In this document: piece by piece, positions 1-7,345 of the stretch
How the letters are laid out: each line of letters begins with the position of its first letter
Position numbering within the stretch: the stretch's first letter is position 1
Origin: Streptococcus infantis ATCC 700779
GTDB taxonomy: Bacteria; Bacillota; Bacilli; Lactobacillales; Streptococcaceae
Assembly: GCF_000187465.1 (NCBI RefSeq)
Contig: NZ_GL732439.1
Span: 1,825,797 to 1,883,688 of the forward strand
Length of the DNA: 57,892 bases
Direction of reading: 5' to 3'
Position numbers and translations under genes: made by a program
Notes under the pieces: model-generated
Database searches by the model: none
The model's input: only the letters and a program-made list of their open reading frames with translations
Told to the model about the DNA's origin: nothing

Positions 1-1093
1 TAAGGCACGTTTTGAGGCCTTGGCTGCCGAGGACCGCGCTAAGAAGGGTTGGATAGACTTGGGTGTTGGCGTGTTCACGGCAGTGATTGGTATTGTAGTG
101 ATTGTATCAACTATGGGTGCTGCGACTCCTTTAGTTGTTGCAGGCGGTGTCGTGGGATTTGGGACGAGTGTCTATGGGTTATCTAATGCAGAAGAAGGGG
201 TTCATAATATCGCACTTGGGAATGCAGGGGATATCCAGACCAAGGCAAGAAACCCTATCAGAGATACTGTATTCATGGGCAATGACAAGCTGTATCATGA
301 TGTTGGTGGTGCCTTTGTGATAGCGAGTGCTATCATGATTCCCATAGGGAAGACCCAGAGTGTTGTGCAAGGTTTGACAGAGTTTGCGATAGGGGAAGCA
401 GGCGCTTATACAACGGGTCAGGCTGCTTACCATGTGACCAAGCTTGCGGGTGGAAGCGAAGAAGACGCCCAAACCGCAAACTTTTTAGGGAACCTGATAG
501 GAGGGTATACAGCCTCTTCAGTAGCTAACAAGTTTAGTCTCAATAAGGTGAAAACTCAGTTCTCTCCTGAATGGAATGAATATCTAAATGAATTTCCAAA
601 AATTGAAATTGATAAAAATAAAGTAGATGAGATTCTTAGAATAAGTCCTAATCCTGATGATGGCGTATTTAGACCTAACCCTCGGAAATATTTATCTAAA
701 GAATACAGACAGGCTCACAAGGAATTATTTGATGATGGAGTTGCAGCCTTTGTGAAAGATGATTATTTCATTCAGAAATTTGGTAATTTTGGTCGAGAAG
801 ATGGGGCTTTTGTTTTTCCAAAAGATGTAGCAAAGGCTATGATTAAAGAGGCGGATGGAAATCCAAGGAAGTTAGAGGCTTTATTGGGGTTTGATGAGGG
901 AAGTCTAGGAGACTCTCCTAAAATGGTACTTCCGCAGGAAGTACATAATTACAGAATTCCTGATGGAAATGAGGGAGGATCACGTGCCAATCCACAGTGG
1001 CGACCAGGAGGAAAAACATACCCTGGAGGAGTTCCTGAAGCAGTAATCGACCCAGTTCCAAAAGATAAGTTAACATTAGTAGACATTTGGTAA
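1..1093 (+). CDS. C-terminal part of an LXG-type polymorphic toxin (5' end outside window)
   Basis: The reading frame is open to the left edge (first codons encode KARFEALAAEDRAKKG), so the N-terminal, probably LXG, domain lies outside. What is seen: a charged segment, then a glycine-rich hydrophobic stretch at about residues 15-60 of the visible part, as in the central pretoxin segment of LXG and related polymorphic toxins, then a variable C-terminal domain of about 170 residues. That domain ends with GNEGGSRANPQW and PGGVPEAVID, motifs I associate with C-terminal toxin domains of contact-dependent proteins, but I cannot assign a catalytic activity. A likely immunity gene starts 18 bp downstream. 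The toxin class is inferred from architecture and from the Lap/LXG genes that follow. A TTG codon at 20 is internal and not a real start. Confidence 0.65.
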   Translation, partial: KARFEALAAEDRAKKGWIDLGVGVFTAVIGIVVIVSTMGAATPLVVAGGVVGFGTSVYGLSNAEEGVHNIALGNAGDIQTKARNPIRDTVFMGNDKLYHDVGGAFVIASAIMIPIGKTQSVVQGLTEFAIGEAGAYTTGQAAYHVTKLAGGSEEDAQTANFLGNLIGGYTASSVANKFSLNKVKTQFSPEWNEYLNEFPKIEIDKNKVDEILRISPNPDDGVFRPNPRKYLSKEYRQAHKELFDDGVAAFVKDDYFIQKFGNFGREDGAFVFPKDVAKAMIKEADGNPRKLEALLGFDEGSLGDSPKMVLPQEVHNYRIPDGNEGGSRANPQWRPGGKTYPGGVPEAVIDPVPKDKLTLVDIW

Positions 1094-1111
1094 GCAACAA
1101 AGGAGATAAGA

Positions 1112-1771
1112 ATGGAATCAATTTATGTAAGTCAAAAAGATATGTTGGAAATCTGTCAAGATGGTGACAAGTATTTTTTACGTTATCCAACTTTTAATAT
1201 TACCTACCCAGAAGTGGTTCAAGAAATCCCAAAAGAAGCTGCCGATAGCTATATTTCGGGAGAACATACTGGCAAAGAGTTGATGAATTATGCGCAGTAT
1301 GGTTTTTGGAAATCTAAAAAACAGTATACACAAGAAGAGTCAGACAAAATTTTTATACGAAATAATCCTGATCTAATTTTTAATGATTTATCTGATAGCC
1401 AAAAAATATTTTCTTCTGAAGAGTTTACTCAAATTGTCACCCAAGCCATCGTTTCAAAATTGAAACCTAGCGAACTTGACGCTATTGGTGTTGTAGATAG
1501 TCATTTAGAGTTACTCCTTGTGGATCCAATTGGTTGGGAGGAAGAGATAGAAGCGGTTCATTTGGAAATTTTGCAGGAAAAAATTAACAATTACATTCAC
1601 TTCCTCGAAAGCAAGCAATATGTGGATCGATATGGCGATAGCTTTGACAAAAAAGTCATCCAAATTACTTTCCAATATTCTCCATCTGATAATGGACTAG
1701 CTTTTCTCGCAGCAGTTCAGAAGGTATTGCAACCAACGGATATGAGCTTGAAGGTAGAATTGCCAGAGTAA
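1112..1771 (+). CDS. Probable immunity protein for the upstream toxin (DUF6572-like C-terminus)
   Basis: A 219-residue acidic soluble protein without signal peptide or membrane segment. It begins 18 bp after the toxin stop, behind AAGGAGAT at 1100-1107. The C-terminal half, from about residue 118 (LDAIGVVDSHLELLLVD) through EEEIEAVHLEILQEKINNY, resembles the small DUF6572 family often found beside toxins. The first 100 residues look like a separate module, so this may be a two-domain immunity protein. A rho-independent terminator follows directly, making toxin plus immunity the end of one transcript. The immunity role is inferred from position and size; the target activity is unknown. Confidence 0.55.
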   Translation: MESIYVSQKDMLEICQDGDKYFLRYPTFNITYPEVVQEIPKEAADSYISGEHTGKELMNYAQYGFWKSKKQYTQEESDKIFIRNNPDLIFNDLSDSQKIFSSEEFTQIVTQAIVSKLKPSELDAIGVVDSHLELLLVDPIGWEEEIEAVHLEILQEKINNYIHFLESKQYVDRYGDSFDKKVIQITFQYSPSDNGLAFLAAVQKVLQPTDMSLKVELPE

Positions 1772-1775
1772 AAAA

Positions 1776-1799
1776 GGGAGCGGAAACGCTCTCTTTTTA
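1776..1799 (+). terminator. Rho-independent terminator after the immunity gene
   Basis: Stem GGGAGCG, loop GAAA, stem CGCTCTC, followed by TTTTT. It lies directly after the stop codon of the 1112-1771 gene and closes the first toxin-immunity transcript. Confidence 0.85.
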
Positions 1800-1820
1800 T
1801 GGTATAATGGAGAAGGATTA

Positions 1821-1976
1821 GATTTGTACCAGGAGCAATTCAACGAACTCTACCAGCTGGTGAAGTCTTACACGGCTCTATTGGGAGCGGATCTCGCTTT
1901 GATGACGGCTACAGGGAAAGAGATGTACCGAACTGATAGTGTCTTGGGTCAAAACATGTTTCCTGGTTTGCAGTAG
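1821..1976 (+). pseudogene. Remnant of a T7SS adaptor-like small gene (C-terminal piece)
   Basis: An open frame of 51 codons without a start codon begins after a TAG at 1818-1820. It encodes a helical tail containing LYQLVKSYTALLGADLALM and ends DSVLGQNMFPGLQ. The composition resembles the C-terminal helix of WXG100/Lap-type adaptor proteins coded beside LXG toxins. It has no start of its own and sits just after a terminator, so it is read as debris of a former adaptor or LXG gene. Family assignment is by style only. Confidence 0.4.
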
Positions 1977-1985
1977 GGAGGTATC

Positions 1986-2099
1986 ATGAGTTACAATATA
2001 AAATTTGATGATATCACCTCTGTTCAAGTGGAAAGTCAAAAGACGATACCTCCAAGGTCAGGCCATGTCGAGTGTGTAAGCTTGTTGGTAAAAGTGTAA
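1986..2099 (+). pseudogene. Truncated 37-codon fragment with an adaptor-like N-terminus
   Basis: An ATG preceded by GGGAGGTATC (good Shine-Dalgarno) opens a frame starting MSYNIKFDDITSVQ that runs 37 codons before TAA at 2097. The N-terminus looks like a TIGR04197/WXG-type adaptor start, but the rest is lost and the frame ends in low-complexity residues. With the 1821-1976 remnant it suggests that a second effector module has decayed between the two toxin loci. It could be a translated short peptide, but nothing supports function. Confidence 0.35.
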
Positions 2100-2129
2100 A
2101 AACTTTGTAACAAAAGTAAATCTGTGTGT

Positions 2130-2157
2130 AACTGCAACTTACTAGTTGCAGTTTTTT
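2130..2157 (+). terminator. Rho-independent terminator before the Lap/LXG operon
   Basis: Perfect 9-bp stem AACTGCAAC / GTTGCAGTT with a 6-nt loop (TTACTA), followed by a T run. It isolates the next operon from upstream transcription. Confidence 0.8.
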
Positions 2158-2202
2158 CTTTATACAAAAACTACATTAAAATGGTAACCCCTCTATAAAA
2201 CA

Positions 2203-2211
2203 TGGTATAAT
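2203..2211 (+). promoter_or_regulatory. Extended -10 promoter of the TelC-like effector operon
   Basis: TGGTATAAT at 2203-2211 is a consensus extended -10 element, 64 bp upstream of the first adaptor gene. No good -35 hexamer is present 16-18 bp upstream, which is common for streptococcal extended -10 promoters. Confidence 0.65.
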
Positions 2212-2274
2212 AGGCCTATATAGCTTAATGGAGTAAAAGTATCACAAGGGATTGAGAAAAAGGATAAAACAGTC

Positions 2275-2553
2275 ATGTCAACAGTAAAAAGTGATCTAAA
2301 TATTGCGCAAACCTATGCGACTCAGCTTAAAAATGCTTGTCAATCGTTAACAGCGATCGCTGCGGCTAGTCAAGATGACCTAACGACCCTTCAAGGGAAT
2401 AACAAGGCCCATCAATGTCTGACAAAGGCTCAAAATCTAGCTAGTCAGATTACAACTGCTGTCACGCTAACTTCAGAACGACTGCACTCTGTAGCGAGCG
2501 ATTTTGAGGCGCTAGATGAAGCGGGTGCCAATAGTTTTAGGAGTCATGCATGA
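2275..2553 (+). CDS. Lap1-like type VII secretion adaptor (DUF3130 / TIGR04197 type)
   Basis: A 92-residue protein predicted to form two helices, the size and style of WXG100-like proteins. LXG effectors in streptococci are exported with two small partners: Lap1 (DUF3130, WXG100-like) and Lap2 (DUF3958). Here the C-terminal segment carries FEALD at residues 77-81, matching the FxxxD export motif described for Lap1 proteins. The gene is first in a tight operon (4-bp overlap with the next gene) leading to the LXG toxin, so it probably binds the LXG helices and provides the secretion signal to the T7SSb machine. The machine genes are not in this window. Confidence 0.75.
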   Translation: MSTVKSDLNIAQTYATQLKNACQSLTAIAAASQDDLTTLQGNNKAHQCLTKAQNLASQITTAVTLTSERLHSVASDFEALDEAGANSFRSHA

Positions 2554-2909
2554 GCAAGTTGGATGAGTTGAAGAACAGAGAGCGAGAACTCTTGTACCAG
2601 CTAGAAGACAATGGGAAAGAGAACTACCGCACCAAAGAACTAATAGAAACCTTTGAAGGATATGATAGAGCTAGCCACCGTTATCAAAGTGATTTGTGGG
2701 AGACTGCCTATCAGAGCCGATACGCAGGACAGTTGGAAGAAGCGCTCTTGCAAAGAAACCAACTCAAAAACCAAATCCTTGAGGACCTCAGCTACCGCAT
2801 GGATGATTTGAAAAAAGAAAAGTTCCGGTTAGAGGGAGACTTGGATGCGGTTTACTATGAAAGACGAAAAGAACTAGAAAGAGAGGAGGAGAAACAACAT
2901 GGGCATTGA
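2550..2909 (+). CDS. Lap2-like LXG adaptor (DUF3958 type)
   Basis: A 119-residue, highly charged coiled-coil protein (MSKLDELKNRERELLYQLED near the start, ELEREEEKQHGH at the end). It has no signal peptide or membrane segment. It overlaps the preceding Lap1-like gene by 4 bp (ATGA) and the toxin gene by 11 bp, so the three are translationally coupled. Size, helix content and position match the second LXG-associated adaptor, which stabilises the N-terminal LXG helices before export. The role is inferred from this context. Confidence 0.7.
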   Translation: MSKLDELKNRERELLYQLEDNGKENYRTKELIETFEGYDRASHRYQSDLWETAYQSRYAGQLEEALLQRNQLKNQILEDLSYRMDDLKKEKFRLEGDLDAVYYERRKELEREEEKQHGH

Positions 2910-4536
2910 TATGTACCTAGAACAATCACAACTACAAAGTTCGAGTGTAGCGACCATGTGCCAATCTCAGGCGGAGGCTTATCAAGACTTGCAATCAGCC
3001 ATTCAAAAGTTTTCAGAGGATACAGAGAGTCTAAAGGGCGACGCTTATGATTCGGCTAGAAGTTTTTTTGCAAGTGTCCTACTGCCCTTGAGTAAAGGGG
3101 GACAACTCTATGCGGAAACCTTCTCTCAAGCTATCAAGAAATTGCCAGAAGACTACCAAACGATGGTCGACAGCAAGAGTTGGCGGGAGGATGATCTGCT
3201 TGATAAGATCCGCCAGGAAGAGCAAATGATTGCTTATCTAGATGAAGTCAACCAATCTCTTTCTAGCTTGACCATGGATAGTGAAGAAAAGGGAAGATTG
3301 AGACGCAGTAATGTTGAACTCATGCGAGGGCATCATGCGAATAAACGTGTCTATGAAACGATTTTGAAAGACCTGCGTGCCTATGATAGCTACTCAGGAG
3401 GGTTTTTCGATGAACTAGACAGTATCGATGTGCAGTTGAGTCGTGGACTAGCTCAGATTGAAACGAGCTGGGATGCAAAAACAGGGGTCTTTAAAGTCCC
3501 ATCTGACCTGACTTGGGCCAACTACCTGACTGCATATTCTGACACAAAGGATATGAAACTCAGTCGTCAAGAGAAGGCCTTTGTCCAGACCATGATGGCA
3601 GAATACGGCTTTGATGCAGAGACAGCCAAGCAGCTCCTGACTATCAAGCAAGGGATAGACAAGAAGTTCCCAACCTCTAGTCAAGAGTTCCGTGACTATA
3701 TCTTTTTGCGAGTCGTCGGTGCAGCGTCTTACAACGAATCAAAGTGGGATGAGACTGCAGGCTATTTAAAAAATTATTTTTATGATGAGGTTGTTAGTAG
3801 TCCATCTACAGTTGAAAAAATGAGAGTAGAAAAACCACTTTTTGAAATTTTTAAAGAATTGGGATTGAAAGAAGAAAAGGCCAAAGAACTGTATTATAAC
3901 CTTAGATTGCAACATGAGATGGCGGGTGGGAAAATTGATAATATAGAAAAAATAAAAGAAAACGAAATTGATTATAATAATGCCAAGTTTAAATACGAAA
4001 AAGTTTATGGTACTTCAGGTAGCTTTGACCAATTTTGGGACAGTAAGTTAAAGGCCTACTCTAACAATGGAGCTGGCCATGCAGACTTTACCCATCAATC
4101 CATTACTATGGCTACTCATCTAAATCCTAGCAGTTTCCAGTTATCTGATATCTATGGCGGTAGAGAGCATGTCAAGGATCTTTCGGGATGGGAGGGAGAC
4201 ACGACCTTTAACGCTAATGATATGAAGCCAAGCATCGGCGAAGATGACTACAAGGCAGACCTAGACTCGGTCAACCTTATCGGTCGGATACAGAAGGGGC
4301 AATCCTATGATCAAGCTATATCTTCTTACTATGCTGACCTTCAAAAAGACTCCTCTCAGAGAGAGAAAGAATTTTTGAAAAATAAGGATTGGAAAGAGGT
4401 CAAAGGCACAATCTATGCAGGGGTAGCGCCTGGGTATATACTGAGAAAGGGTGAGGCATCTATTAAAGAGTATATTGAGGAAAAATACCCAGAAGTATCC
4501 ACATTTTTAAATCGTTTAGAGGCTGTGGCAGATTAG
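2899..4536 (+). CDS. TelC-like LXG toxin, predicted lipid II phosphatase
   Basis: A 545-residue T7SSb effector. Residues about 1-200 form the helical LXG domain (MYLEQSQLQSSSVATMCQSQ near the start). The rest is a toxin domain with DFTHQSITMATHL near residues 395-410, LSGWEGDTT, and an aspartate-rich motif DDYKADLD at residues 449-456. S. intermedius TelC is an LXG toxin of about 550 residues with an Asp-rich motif that degrades lipid II outside the cell and is neutralised by TipC. Length, Asp motif and two adjacent TipC-like genes make this a TelC-family member. Start 2899 is chosen because AGGAGGA lies 7 nt upstream; ATG 2911 is internal. The activity is inferred, not shown. Confidence 0.65.
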   Translation: MGIDMYLEQSQLQSSSVATMCQSQAEAYQDLQSAIQKFSEDTESLKGDAYDSARSFFASVLLPLSKGGQLYAETFSQAIKKLPEDYQTMVDSKSWREDDLLDKIRQEEQMIAYLDEVNQSLSSLTMDSEEKGRLRRSNVELMRGHHANKRVYETILKDLRAYDSYSGGFFDELDSIDVQLSRGLAQIETSWDAKTGVFKVPSDLTWANYLTAYSDTKDMKLSRQEKAFVQTMMAEYGFDAETAKQLLTIKQGIDKKFPTSSQEFRDYIFLRVVGAASYNESKWDETAGYLKNYFYDEVVSSPSTVEKMRVEKPLFEIFKELGLKEEKAKELYYNLRLQHEMAGGKIDNIEKIKENEIDYNNAKFKYEKVYGTSGSFDQFWDSKLKAYSNNGAGHADFTHQSITMATHLNPSSFQLSDIYGGREHVKDLSGWEGDTTFNANDMKPSIGEDDYKADLDSVNLIGRIQKGQSYDQAISSYYADLQKDSSQREKEFLKNKDWKEVKGTIYAGVAPGYILRKGEASIKEYIEEKYPEVSTFLNRLEAVAD

Positions 4537-4546
4537 GAGGATGATG

Positions 4547-5161
4547 ATGAAAAAAATATTCAGTTTAGTAGCGGTAGTCGTACTAATTGTATTATCCTGT
4601 TTCTACTTTTTTATCCGTCAACCTAAAAACATTTTTGATGAGATTTACCAAGAAACTGAGAAAACCTATCGAACAAATAATATTTTAAGGCATATAGATG
4701 GCTTTGAAATTAGTCCAGGTTGGCCAAGTGATGGAGAGTATTCTAAATATTATCCGTTTGGAACTTATAATAAAGACCATACCCCAGAAGAGTATTTTGA
4801 AGTAGAAATTAGTTTTAATTTTGCTACAAAAACACAGTTAAGTTCAATCTCATTTGAAAAGCGAATCGGGCCAAACGTTAGAGTTCGCTTATGGAATAAA
4901 TATATTCGTAAGGATCGTGTTTTGAAAAAATTTGTCAAAATAGGTTTGAAGAAAGCAGATACGGAAACTTATATCGAAGATGAGGCCCAAGTGAAATCCT
5001 ACCTAGAGCAGTATGGTATCACTGCCAAGGATTTGGATTCTTACTACGACGAAATCGTAAATCAGAAAGTCCTGAAAGATTGGTGCTCGATTTATGACAG
5101 CAAGTACTCGCCAACAAATTATGGTGAGGTGAAAGTCGAAACCCAGTGGGAGAATTGGTGA
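4547..5161 (+). CDS. TipC-family immunity protein, copy 1
   Basis: A 204-residue membrane-anchored protein. Residues 5-22 form a hydrophobic N-terminal anchor, followed by RQPKNIFDEIYQET and an extracellular domain. TipC immunity proteins sit outside the membrane and block TelC there, which fits this layout. Three ATGs occur in a row (4541, 4544, 4547); 4547 is preferred because it gives MKKI as in the next copy and 6-nt spacing from GGAGG at 4536-4540. It lies 4-10 bp after the toxin stop. The last 60 residues are almost identical to copy 2, while the central 100 residues differ. Confidence 0.7.
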   Translation: MKKIFSLVAVVVLIVLSCFYFFIRQPKNIFDEIYQETEKTYRTNNILRHIDGFEISPGWPSDGEYSKYYPFGTYNKDHTPEEYFEVEISFNFATKTQLSSISFEKRIGPNVRVRLWNKYIRKDRVLKKFVKIGLKKADTETYIEDEAQVKSYLEQYGITAKDLDSYYDEIVNQKVLKDWCSIYDSKYSPTNYGEVKVETQWENW

Positions 5162-5165
5162 CAAT

Positions 5166-5783
5166 ATGAAGAAGATCCTAGGTTTAGTAGCGGTAGCCGT
5201 ACTAATTGTATTGTCCTGTTTTTACTTTTTTGTGCGTCAACCTAAAAACATTTTTGATGAAATTTACCAAGAGACGGCAAAAAATTATTTGGGCTATTAT
5301 AATTTCAATGAATTAAAAAATGTGACAGTAAAAAATCGAAAGCTTTATGATTCGAATATGAATGAAACGGATAAGTATGAATCAATAATAACATACGATG
5401 ATTCCTCTCTTGGAAGCGATGCGAAGAACTTAGAACTACGATTTAATTTTGATGGTAGTAGTAAAGGTATGAATATTTGGTTTGAAAGATATGCTAACTC
5501 AGGAGAAAAAATTAACTTTGTCATTCATTACGGATTTAAGAAAAAAGTACTAGTTAAAAAAATTATGATTTATGAAAATAGTTCGAAAACATATATTGAA
5601 GACGAGACGCAAGTGAAATCTTACTTAGAAAAGTACGGTATCACTGCTAAGGACTTGGATTCTTACTACGACGAAATTGTCAACCAAAAAGTCTTGAAAG
5701 ATTGGTGTTCTATTTATGACAGCAAGTACTTGCCAAGCAACTATGGAGATGTCAAGATTGAAACCCAGTGGGAGAATTGGTAG
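5166..5783 (+). CDS. TipC-family immunity protein, copy 2
   Basis: A 205-residue paralog of the preceding gene, 4 bp downstream of it. The N-terminal anchor and following linker (about 35 residues) and the C-terminal 60 residues (from TYIEDE through DWCSIYDSKY to ETQWENW) are nearly identical to copy 1. The middle part (from about residue 40 to 140) has a different sequence. Such a pair may protect against two toxin variants, one self and one foreign, or result from recombination with another tipC locus. Same topology: one N-terminal membrane anchor, the rest outside. Confidence 0.68.
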   Translation: MKKILGLVAVAVLIVLSCFYFFVRQPKNIFDEIYQETAKNYLGYYNFNELKNVTVKNRKLYDSNMNETDKYESIITYDDSSLGSDAKNLELRFNFDGSSKGMNIWFERYANSGEKINFVIHYGFKKKVLVKKIMIYENSSKTYIEDETQVKSYLEKYGITAKDLDSYYDEIVNQKVLKDWCSIYDSKYLPSNYGDVKIETQWENW

Positions 5784-6010
5784 TAAGTTGTATAAGAAAC
5801 TGTGAAATAACTTTCAAACAGTTTTACTCATTTTTATTAGGCTATTTAGAATAAGACAGTATATGCTTTCGTTCCAAAGTATTATTTAAATGTTGTTTCT
5901 ATCACTTTCGTTCTATAATATAGAAGTTTGCTAGCACGACATCTCGAGTATGCGCACTTACCTAGTAGAGGTGCATGGAACTCTGCTTCAGACACTGGTC
6001 AATTTGATGA

Positions 6011-6241
6011 ATGACTACTCAACTAACCTCCTATCCAAATTTTGAAGAACATTTAAAACATATCCTAGAAAATCAAGTTTATGGATTTGTGCCTTCACCA
6101 TTTATCTATAATATTTCCACTAATTTTATCTTTGGAAATCTCTCCTAAAATATCAGTAGAAAGAACTTTGTTCTAGAAAATACCATTCCTGCTGCTAAAG
6201 AAGGACGTATCCAAGAATTAGTAGATAAATATTTTGAGTAG
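6011..6241 (+). pseudogene. Broken small gene, probably an immunity-type ORF
   Basis: ATG at 6011 opens a 45-codon frame (MTTQLTSYPNFEEHLKHIL at the start) that stops at 6146-6148. After a frame change, a 3' piece encoding LENTIPAAKEGRIQELVDKY ends with TAG at 6239-6241. Both ends look like real coding sequence and the total would be about 75 residues, so one small gene with internal damage is likely. Family unknown. An overlapping frame from 5950 to 6045 (MRTYLVEVHGTLLQTLVNLM) looks like an adaptor-type helix and may be debris of a different gene. Confidence 0.4.
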
Positions 6242-6306
6242 TAGTTGATTGAAATTAAAACTTACGAAATTGTACAAAGAACTTTCGTATCTAAAAATAT
6301 AAAAAG

Positions 6307-6334
6307 AGGTCAAGTTAAATCTTGACCTTTTTTG
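6307..6334 (+). terminator. Rho-independent terminator
   Basis: Stem AGGTCAAG / CTTGACCT with loop TTAAAT, followed by a run of T. It terminates transcripts coming from the effector operon and its remnants. Confidence 0.8.
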
Positions 6335-6492
6335 ATTAAAGAGTATATTATCGTTGTTTAGGTAGAATAAAACAGAATCAGAAAATATAAATATGTATCA
6401 TATCGAATTCTATCATCTCGGTTGATCAATAAATATTTATTTTATATTTATTAAATTAAAATATTATTTTAGTGTTAAATATCTATTGTTGG

Positions 6493-6501
6493 TGATATAA
6501 T
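6493..6501 (+). promoter_or_regulatory. Extended -10 promoter of the 6535 gene
   Basis: TGATATAAT at 6493-6501, 33 bp upstream of the ATG, with AAGGAAG as Shine-Dalgarno at 6520-6526. The -35 region is weak. Confidence 0.6.
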
Positions 6502-6534
6502 TTAAGAGAAGTTTTTTATAAGGAAGTTTTTATT

Positions 6535-7110
6535 ATGGTTATTAACAAAATTAATTTAGTTATACCAAATGATATTCAAAAGGGCATAGAGTCAGGGATA
6601 TACAAACAGTTTGGTTCTATTATCAGAAATAATAAGGGACAAATTATTAAACATCTCAAAGCTGTGGATCTTTCAAAAGATACTGCAAATAAATTAGTTG
6701 GGAACAAAGCTGTAAAAATGAGTCTAGTTGGTGCAGGGGTTGTAGCCGTAGGAGGTGTCGCTTATTTTGGTTATCATACTATTAGAATGAACAATCTAAC
6801 AAAATCTTTAATAAAAAGATTGACCCAGTATTTAATCATAGCTCAAAAAGGTGAGTTGACTGAAAAAGATGTTGACAAGTTTCTAAACTTCTTAAACAAA
6901 AATGAATCTATGCTAAAGAAATTAGAATTAGATACCTCTCTTGATGAATTATTCTTATTGGTTAAGACTTATACAGAACAGTTTGCTGAAGCCAATAACT
7001 ATGTGTATAATAAAAAATTTAAAACAAAGACTAATCATAAAGATAAAATTATTAACTTAAAAGAGTATCTTGAAGTGCAAAAGGACATTTATGATTCAGA
7101 AGTAGTTTAG
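6535..7110 (+). CDS. Unknown protein with one central hydrophobic segment, upstream of the defence pair
   Basis: A 191-residue, lysine-rich protein that I do not recognise. Residues about 1-60 are polar, about 61-81 form a Gly/Ala/Val-rich segment (SLVGAGVVAVGGVAYFGYH) that could cross a membrane or pack like a glycine zipper, and 85-191 are a helical charged domain. It has its own extended -10 promoter and ends 235 bp before the gajA-like gene, in the same orientation and with the same AT-rich codon use. It may belong to the defence island as a companion or as a separate system; no function can be given from sequence. Confidence 0.6.
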   Translation: MVINKINLVIPNDIQKGIESGIYKQFGSIIRNNKGQIIKHLKAVDLSKDTANKLVGNKAVKMSLVGAGVVAVGGVAYFGYHTIRMNNLTKSLIKRLTQYLIIAQKGELTEKDVDKFLNFLNKNESMLKKLELDTSLDELFLLVKTYTEQFAEANNYVYNKKFKTKTNHKDKIINLKEYLEVQKDIYDSEVV

Positions 7111-7345
7111 TTTTTTATTATAAAATATTAGATGCTAAAACAAAATAGTCTCAATTCTAATTTCTGAAATTATTTTTTTAACAAGTATTTTCATTCAAAT
7201 CATATTTTTTCAATTATAAATGATTTATCAGAATACGAAGGGCGATATAAAATGCTTCAAGTATACTGACAATAGGTTTAAAAAATATAGAAATTAGGAC
7301 GCTACGATTGAGGGGATTTTTTGGAAATGAAAAAAGGTAGAATTT

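Larger units (their letters stand above)
5784..6534. other. 750-bp gap with degenerate gene fragments
   Basis: No intact gene is seen. Overlapping short frames (5950-6045 and 6011-6241) encode recognisable-looking but broken peptides, one of them ending in a plausible C-terminus. A terminator at 6307-6334 and an extended -10 promoter at 6493-6501 follow. The stretch marks the junction between the toxin module and the AT-rich defence island. Confidence 0.6.

Noticed and set aside
1..5783. Type VII secretion machine genes (esxA, essC and others) near the effectors
   Set aside because: None found; this is an effector island only, and the machine must be elsewhere.
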